From positions 3,472,001-3,536,000 of the forward strand of contig OZ241379.1 in NCBI GenBank assembly GCA_965200685.1: DNA of 64,000 bases. Direction: 5' to 3'. Below are positions 60,548-64,000 of the stretch, one piece after another. The notes below the pieces were generated by a model that searched no databases, was not told where the DNA came from, and saw only the letters and a program-made list of their open reading frames with translations. The stretch's first letter is position 1; each line of letters begins with the position of its first letter. The DNA comes from Bin5 sp965200685. GTDB lineage: Bacteria > Chloroflexota > Anaerolineae > Caldilineales > Caldilineaceae. The position numbers were made by a program, and so were the translations under genes.

Positions 60548-61646
60548 TCATGAAAACTTTCCTACCTGTGTCTTCAACCAGGCTTGGATAAATGGGTCCA
60601 AATCGCCATCTAGGACCACCTGGGGGGTGCTGATCTCTACATTCGTGCGTAGGTCCTTCACCATCTGATAGGGGTGCAGGACGTAGGAGCGGATTTGGGT
60701 ACCGAAGTCGGCTTGAACGTTCTCCCCTTTGAGGCGGGCTTTCTCATCGGCGATCTTCGCCTGCTCGATTTCGTAGAGTTTGCCCCGTAGAATCTTGAGT
60801 GCGATCTCCCGGTTTTGGGTCTGGCTGCGCTCATTCTGGCAGGTGACGACAATGCCTGTAGGCTCGTGATAGAGCCGCACAGCCGTGGCATTCTTCTGTA
60901 CACTCTGGCCACCGGCCCCACTGGACAGGAAGACATCAATGCGGATGTCGTTGGGATCGATATCGATTGCGATGTCCTCGTCGATAATCGGCATGACCTC
61001 TAACTTGGCGAAGGATGTATGGCGTCGGTTGCCTGTGTCAAAAGGGCTGAGACGCACCAGCCGGTGTGTGCCCCGTTCGGCCTGCAGAAATCCGTAGGCG
61101 TAGGACCCCTCAACAGTGATGGTAACGCTTTTGAGGCCCGCCTCTTCGCCCTGGGTCATATCCGTAATCTCCGTGGCAAATCCCTTCTTTTCTGCCCAAC
61201 GCAAGTACATGCGTTGGAGCATCGCGGCCCAATCTTGGGCTTCAGTGCCGCCGGCCCCGGCATGAATGCTGATGATCGCGCCGCCTTGGTCGTACTTGCC
61301 GTTGAGGGCCAGAATGAACTCTCGTTCTGCCAACTCCTTTTCTAGGGCGATGGCTTCCTGCTTCAATTCTGCCAGCATCTCCGCATCATCGTCTGCCATT
61401 TCGGCCAAGTCCAACGCGTCTTGAGCACGATGCTGCAACATATCCCAGGTCCGCACTTGCTCCTGCAGAACGTTTAACTCCTGCATCTTTTGCTGTGCCG
61501 CCCGCTGGTCGTCCCAAAACCCTGAGACAATCGCCTCCTTTTCTAAGGCTTGGACTCGCTCCACTTTGTTCGACAGGTCAAAGCCGCCCCCTGATTGTAT
61601 CCACCCGCTCAACCAACAGGTGAAGATAGTCGGTTAGTTCGTTCAT
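60548..61646 (-). CDS. prfB: Peptide chain release factor 2, made by programmed +1 frameshift
   Basis: RF2 releases proteins at UGA and UAA codons. The gene starts at ATG 61646 (MNELTDYLHLLVERVDTIRG RL, written in two pieces) and meets an in-frame TGA at 61580-61578. A +1 shift on CTT-TGA-C continues into the long frame ending at 60548, giving about 365 aa. The RF2-specific SPF tripeptide (LVRLSPFDTGNRR) and the GGQ motif (SSGAGGQSVQKN) are present. The site is the standard RF2 autoregulation: low RF2 slows reading of UGA and favours the shift. It lies about 60 bases after ftsY and ten before the LarA-like gene. Confidence 0.95.
61578..61592 (-). promoter_or_regulatory. RF2 programmed frameshift site
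   Basis: The minus strand reads AGGGGG-CGG-CTT-TGA-C. The Shine-Dalgarno-like AGGGGG three bases before CTT and the slippery CTT-TGA-C match the classical E. coli prfB site in layout. Confidence 0.93.
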
Positions 61647-61705
61647 ACGTCTAGTGCTCCTTGTCTGTCTCAGGATGTACAGGAATAGCAGGATTTTGGT
61701 ACCGT

Positions 61706-62656
61706 TTACTCGCCCAGCAGTCCTTCTACAAACGTCACTGGATCAAATTCGGCTAGGTCCTCCAGCTTTTCGCCGGTGCCGATAAAGCGCACAGGGATGC
61801 CTAGTTGTTTTTTGATGTTGAGGACCGCCCCACCCCTGGCTGTACTGTCCAGTTTTGTCAGTACGATCCCGGTTACGCCTGCTGTCTCTTTGAAGCCTTT
61901 TGCCTGCAAAATGGCATTTTGGCCGGTGGATGCGTCCAGCACCAGGAGAATTTCGTGGGGTGCTCGATGGACCTGTTTGGCAGCCACCCGGCGCATCTTT
62001 TCCAATTCCTGCATGAGGTTGTATTTATTCTGCAAGCGCCCGGCCGTATCGGTGATGAGCAGGTCCGCGTTGCGGCTTTCTTGGCTGGCCCGCATTGCAT
62101 CGAACAGCACAGCCGTAGAATCAGAGCCGGAGGCTTGGGCGATGACCTCTACGCCGGCCCGTTCCCCCCAGATTTTGAGCTGATCGATGGCTGCTGCCCG
62201 GAAGGTATCCCCCGCGGCCAGCACGACCTTCAGCCCGCGCTCCTTATAGCGTCTTGCCAGCTTCCCAATAGTCGTTGTCTTGCCGGAACCATTCACCCCC
62301 ACGACTAGCACGACTGTCAGAATTCGTGGCTCTTCAATGTGTAGTGGCTCATCGGACTGTAGCAGCTTCACCATCTCCTGTTTGAGAAGCAGATAGGCAT
62401 CGCTGCTACTCTTGACGTTTTCCCCCATGACCCGCTCGCGGGTAGATTCCACGAGTTCCATAGTCGTGTCCATGCCCACATCCGCGACGATCAGGGCCTC
62501 CTCCAACTCCTCCCACAGTTCATCAGTGATTTCATTCTCCTGAAAGATCGAACCAATGCGCCCTAAAAGACCGGCACGCGTCTTTTGCAGGCTTTTTTCC
62601 ACTCGAACATCGTCCGTGGTCTTCTCTTCTTGGCGGCCAAATAAACGTCTGAGCAC
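61706..62656 (-). CDS. ftsY: Signal recognition particle receptor FtsY
   Basis: A 316-aa SRP GTPase that docks the signal recognition particle at the membrane. The N domain (residues ~20-95, ITDELWEELEEALIVADVGM) is followed by the G domain: G1 GVNGSGKTTTIGKLA, G2 DTFRAAAIDQL, G3 DTAGR and G4 TKLDSTARGG. The GTG-binding end FIGTGEKLEDLAEFDP is complete. The acidic A domain of enteric FtsY is missing, as in many bacteria. It heads a minus-strand run with prfB. Confidence 0.95.
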   Translation of the reverse strand: MLRRLFGRQEEKTTDDVRVEKSLQKTRAGLLGRIGSIFQENEITDELWEELEEALIVADVGMDTTMELVESTRERVMGENVKSSSDAYLLLKQEMVKLLQSDEPLHIEEPRILTVVLVVGVNGSGKTTTIGKLARRYKERGLKVVLAAGDTFRAAAIDQLKIWGERAGVEVIAQASGSDSTAVLFDAMRASQESRNADLLITDTAGRLQNKYNLMQELEKMRRVAAKQVHRAPHEILLVLDASTGQNAILQAKGFKETAGVTGIVLTKLDSTARGGAVLNIKKQLGIPVRFIGTGEKLEDLAEFDPVTFVEGLLGE

Positions 62657-62705
62657 GTAGGAATCTCCGTAATGAAAAACGATCTGCTACAATTCTACGC
62701 AGGGA

Positions 62706-62711
62706 ATTATA
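62706..62711 (-). promoter_or_regulatory. Putative extended -10 promoter of ftsY
   Basis: The minus strand reads TGCTATAAT, a perfect extended -10, about 50 bases before the ftsY ATG. No strong -35 is seen. The divergent dGTPase gene starts 101 bases away. Confidence 0.5.
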
Positions 62712-62812
62712 GCATGGACGGGGATAATTGATAGTTTGGGTGTTGCCGCGTTTGCTCTATGGTAAAGGCATGGGCACGCAAACGCCACAAATTGTTGGTA
62801 GAGAGGTGGAAT

Positions 62813-63979
62813 ATGATTGTCATGAGAGAAGAGTTGGAGCAACGGGAGGAACAGGAACTAGCTGTCTACGCCATGCACAGCCGACGCAGCCGTGGGCGGC
62901 TCTATCCAGACCCGGAACATGCTTACCGCACCGCCTATCAGCGAGACCGGGACCGCATCATCCATACGACTGCATTCCGCCGGCTAGAATACAAAACACA
63001 GGTGTTCGTCTACAATGAAGGGGATCACTACCGCAACAGGCTCACCCACAGCATTGAAGTGGCCCAGATTGGCCGTACACTGGCCCGTACCTTGGGCTGT
63101 AACGAAGACCTGACCGAGGCTATCTGCTTATCCCACGATCTAGGCCATCCCCCCTTCGGCCATACGGGTGAAATGACCCTTGACGCCCTGATGAAGGAGC
63201 ACGGTGGCTACGATCACCAGAAGCAGACGTATCGGATCATCATGGAGCTTGAACAGCGTTACCCTGACTACCCCGGCCTGAACCTGACTTACGAAGTGCG
63301 GGAAGGGGTTGTCAAGCATGATCCCGATTTTGATATCAGCAGTGCCCAGGACTATAGCCCGCACGAAAAGGGTACGCTCGAATGTCAGTTGAGCAATCTG
63401 GCCGATGAGATCGCCTACAACACCAGCGATTCAGATGATGGGCTGCGGTCCGGAATTTTGCGGCCGGATGATTTTCTGGATTTGGCGATCAGCCAGCGGG
63501 TCTTGGACTCATTAGGGGAAACGGTCTCATCTATCGATCTGACCCAGCCCATGGATCGGTATCGGTTCATTCGACAGATGGTGGAGATCGAGGTCAGTGA
63601 TACACTGCAGGCCACTGCCGAAAATTTACGTAGCAGCCAGGTGCAAAGTCTAGCTGATCTGCGGGCATTGCCGCAAAACATAGCCGCCTATTCGGAGGCT
63701 GTCACACAGGAAAACCAGGAGCTAAAGAGCTTTCTTTATGATGATTTTTACCGGCATTATCGGGTGGTACGTATGGCAACCAAAGCGGAGCGGATCATCC
63801 GCTCCCTGTTCACCGCATGTATTGAGGAGCCAGCACAGTTGCCGCCGGAAACGCAGCAACAGGTGTCCGAAAATGGCAAAGATCTCTACCAGGTCGTGTG
63901 TGATTACATCGCCGGCATGACAGACCGCTATGCAATCGCCGAATATCGCCGGCTCTTCGACCCAGAGGAGGCGGTCTAA
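62813..63979 (+). CDS. dgt: dGTP triphosphohydrolase-like HD protein
   Basis: A 388-aa HD-domain protein of the deoxyguanosinetriphosphate triphosphohydrolase family, which converts dNTPs to deoxynucleosides and triphosphate. The metal ligands are in RLTHSIEVAQIGR, LSHDLGHPPFGHTGE (HD pair) and NLADEIAYNTSD (last Asp). FRRLEYKTQVF and the C-terminal HD-associated domain agree with the family. The ATG at 62813 has GAGGTGG six bases upstream and is preferred to an earlier start at 62759. It is divergent from ftsY and complete within the window. Confidence 0.9.
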   Translation: MIVMREELEQREEQELAVYAMHSRRSRGRLYPDPEHAYRTAYQRDRDRIIHTTAFRRLEYKTQVFVYNEGDHYRNRLTHSIEVAQIGRTLARTLGCNEDLTEAICLSHDLGHPPFGHTGEMTLDALMKEHGGYDHQKQTYRIIMELEQRYPDYPGLNLTYEVREGVVKHDPDFDISSAQDYSPHEKGTLECQLSNLADEIAYNTSDSDDGLRSGILRPDDFLDLAISQRVLDSLGETVSSIDLTQPMDRYRFIRQMVEIEVSDTLQATAENLRSSQVQSLADLRALPQNIAAYSEAVTQENQELKSFLYDDFYRHYRVVRMATKAERIIRSLFTACIEEPAQLPPETQQQVSENGKDLYQVVCDYIAGMTDRYAIAEYRRLFDPEEAV

Positions 63980-64000
63980 TCAGCCATGTGTAGATGGATT

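Noticed and set aside
60548..61612. prfB as a pseudogene with an early stop
   Set aside because: The stop is the known programmed frameshift TGA with the correct upstream signal, and the rest of the protein is intact.
61805..62308. Plus-strand ORF opposite ftsY containing LLIASCQLPNSRC, which resembles LLIASCSLPMSCET in the 22169 gene
   Set aside because: It is antisense to the conserved GKTTTIGKLARRY region of FtsY, which explains the sequence. The likeness is chance.

Overview
The window looks like a chromosomal contig from a Chloroflexota-type bacterium, perhaps Caldilineaceae or Anaerolineae. That placement is an inference from gene content: LysM/YkuD L,D-transpeptidases, a MoxR-DUF58-DUF4129 operon, many polytopic GT-C/GT39 glycosyltransferases, several enolase-superfamily sugar-acid enzymes, a membrane-anchored Trm112 protein and heptamer-like dispersed repeats. 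No 16S rRNA or other decisive marker is present. Genes are dense, often overlap by ATGA or GTGA, and lie mostly on the minus strand.

Layout. 1-5.4 kb: the tail of peptide deformylase, a DUF3105 protein, two YkuD L,D-transpeptidases, a small operon with a metallo-beta-lactamase-fold hydrolase, and signal peptidase I. 5.6-16.3 kb: the most unusual part, four near-identical tandem genes (about 860 aa each) plus a deletion-scarred fifth remnant. Each encodes a GT-C-like membrane domain followed by a soluble part with two copies of a ~115-aa unit. They sit directly downstream of gyrA (16.3-18.9 kb). 19-25 kb: two more large membrane glycosyltransferases around rplI. 25-29.2 kb: response regulator, exported three-PDZ protein, sensor histidine kinase. 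29.2-33.2 kb: Trm112-like membrane protein, two small unknown genes and an M16 peptidase lipoprotein. 33.4-37.4 kb: siroheme nitrite/sulfite reductase, an unknown protein and a TrpD2-like protein, probably one operon. 37.4-40.6 kb: a CCA-adding-type enzyme and a ThDP enzyme. 40.7-44.6 kb: MoxR, DUF58 (frameshifted) and DUF4129. 44.7-52.9 kb: sugar-acid or hydroxy-acid catabolic genes (D-2-hydroxyacid dehydrogenase, amidohydrolase, two enolase-superfamily enzymes, a DapA-family lyase, a ThDP enzyme) interrupted by an AT-richer orphan DNA methyltransferase. 52.9-58.4 kb: MTA phosphorylase and a surface-polysaccharide run (O-antigen-ligase-like, GtrA, GT4 and two unknowns). 58.4-64 kb: tRNA-Ser(CGA), HAD hydrolase, LarA-like protein, prfB with the classical +1 frameshift, ftsY and a dGTPase-like protein.

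Two themes run across the window. First, the GT-C array is mosaic. The two ends of the genes group copies 1+2 against 3+4, while the middle groups 1+3 against 2+4, which suggests repeated segmental exchange in a diversifying surface-glycan gene family. Second, short repeats built from words such as CAGTGGCCA and GGTCACTGG are scattered in intergenic DNA and have also entered reading frames. They add apparent extra segments to a CCA-adding-type enzyme, a ThDP enzyme and two glycosyltransferases, and they supply the 3' ends of other genes. Several promoters have an extended -10 (TGnTATAAT-like) form.
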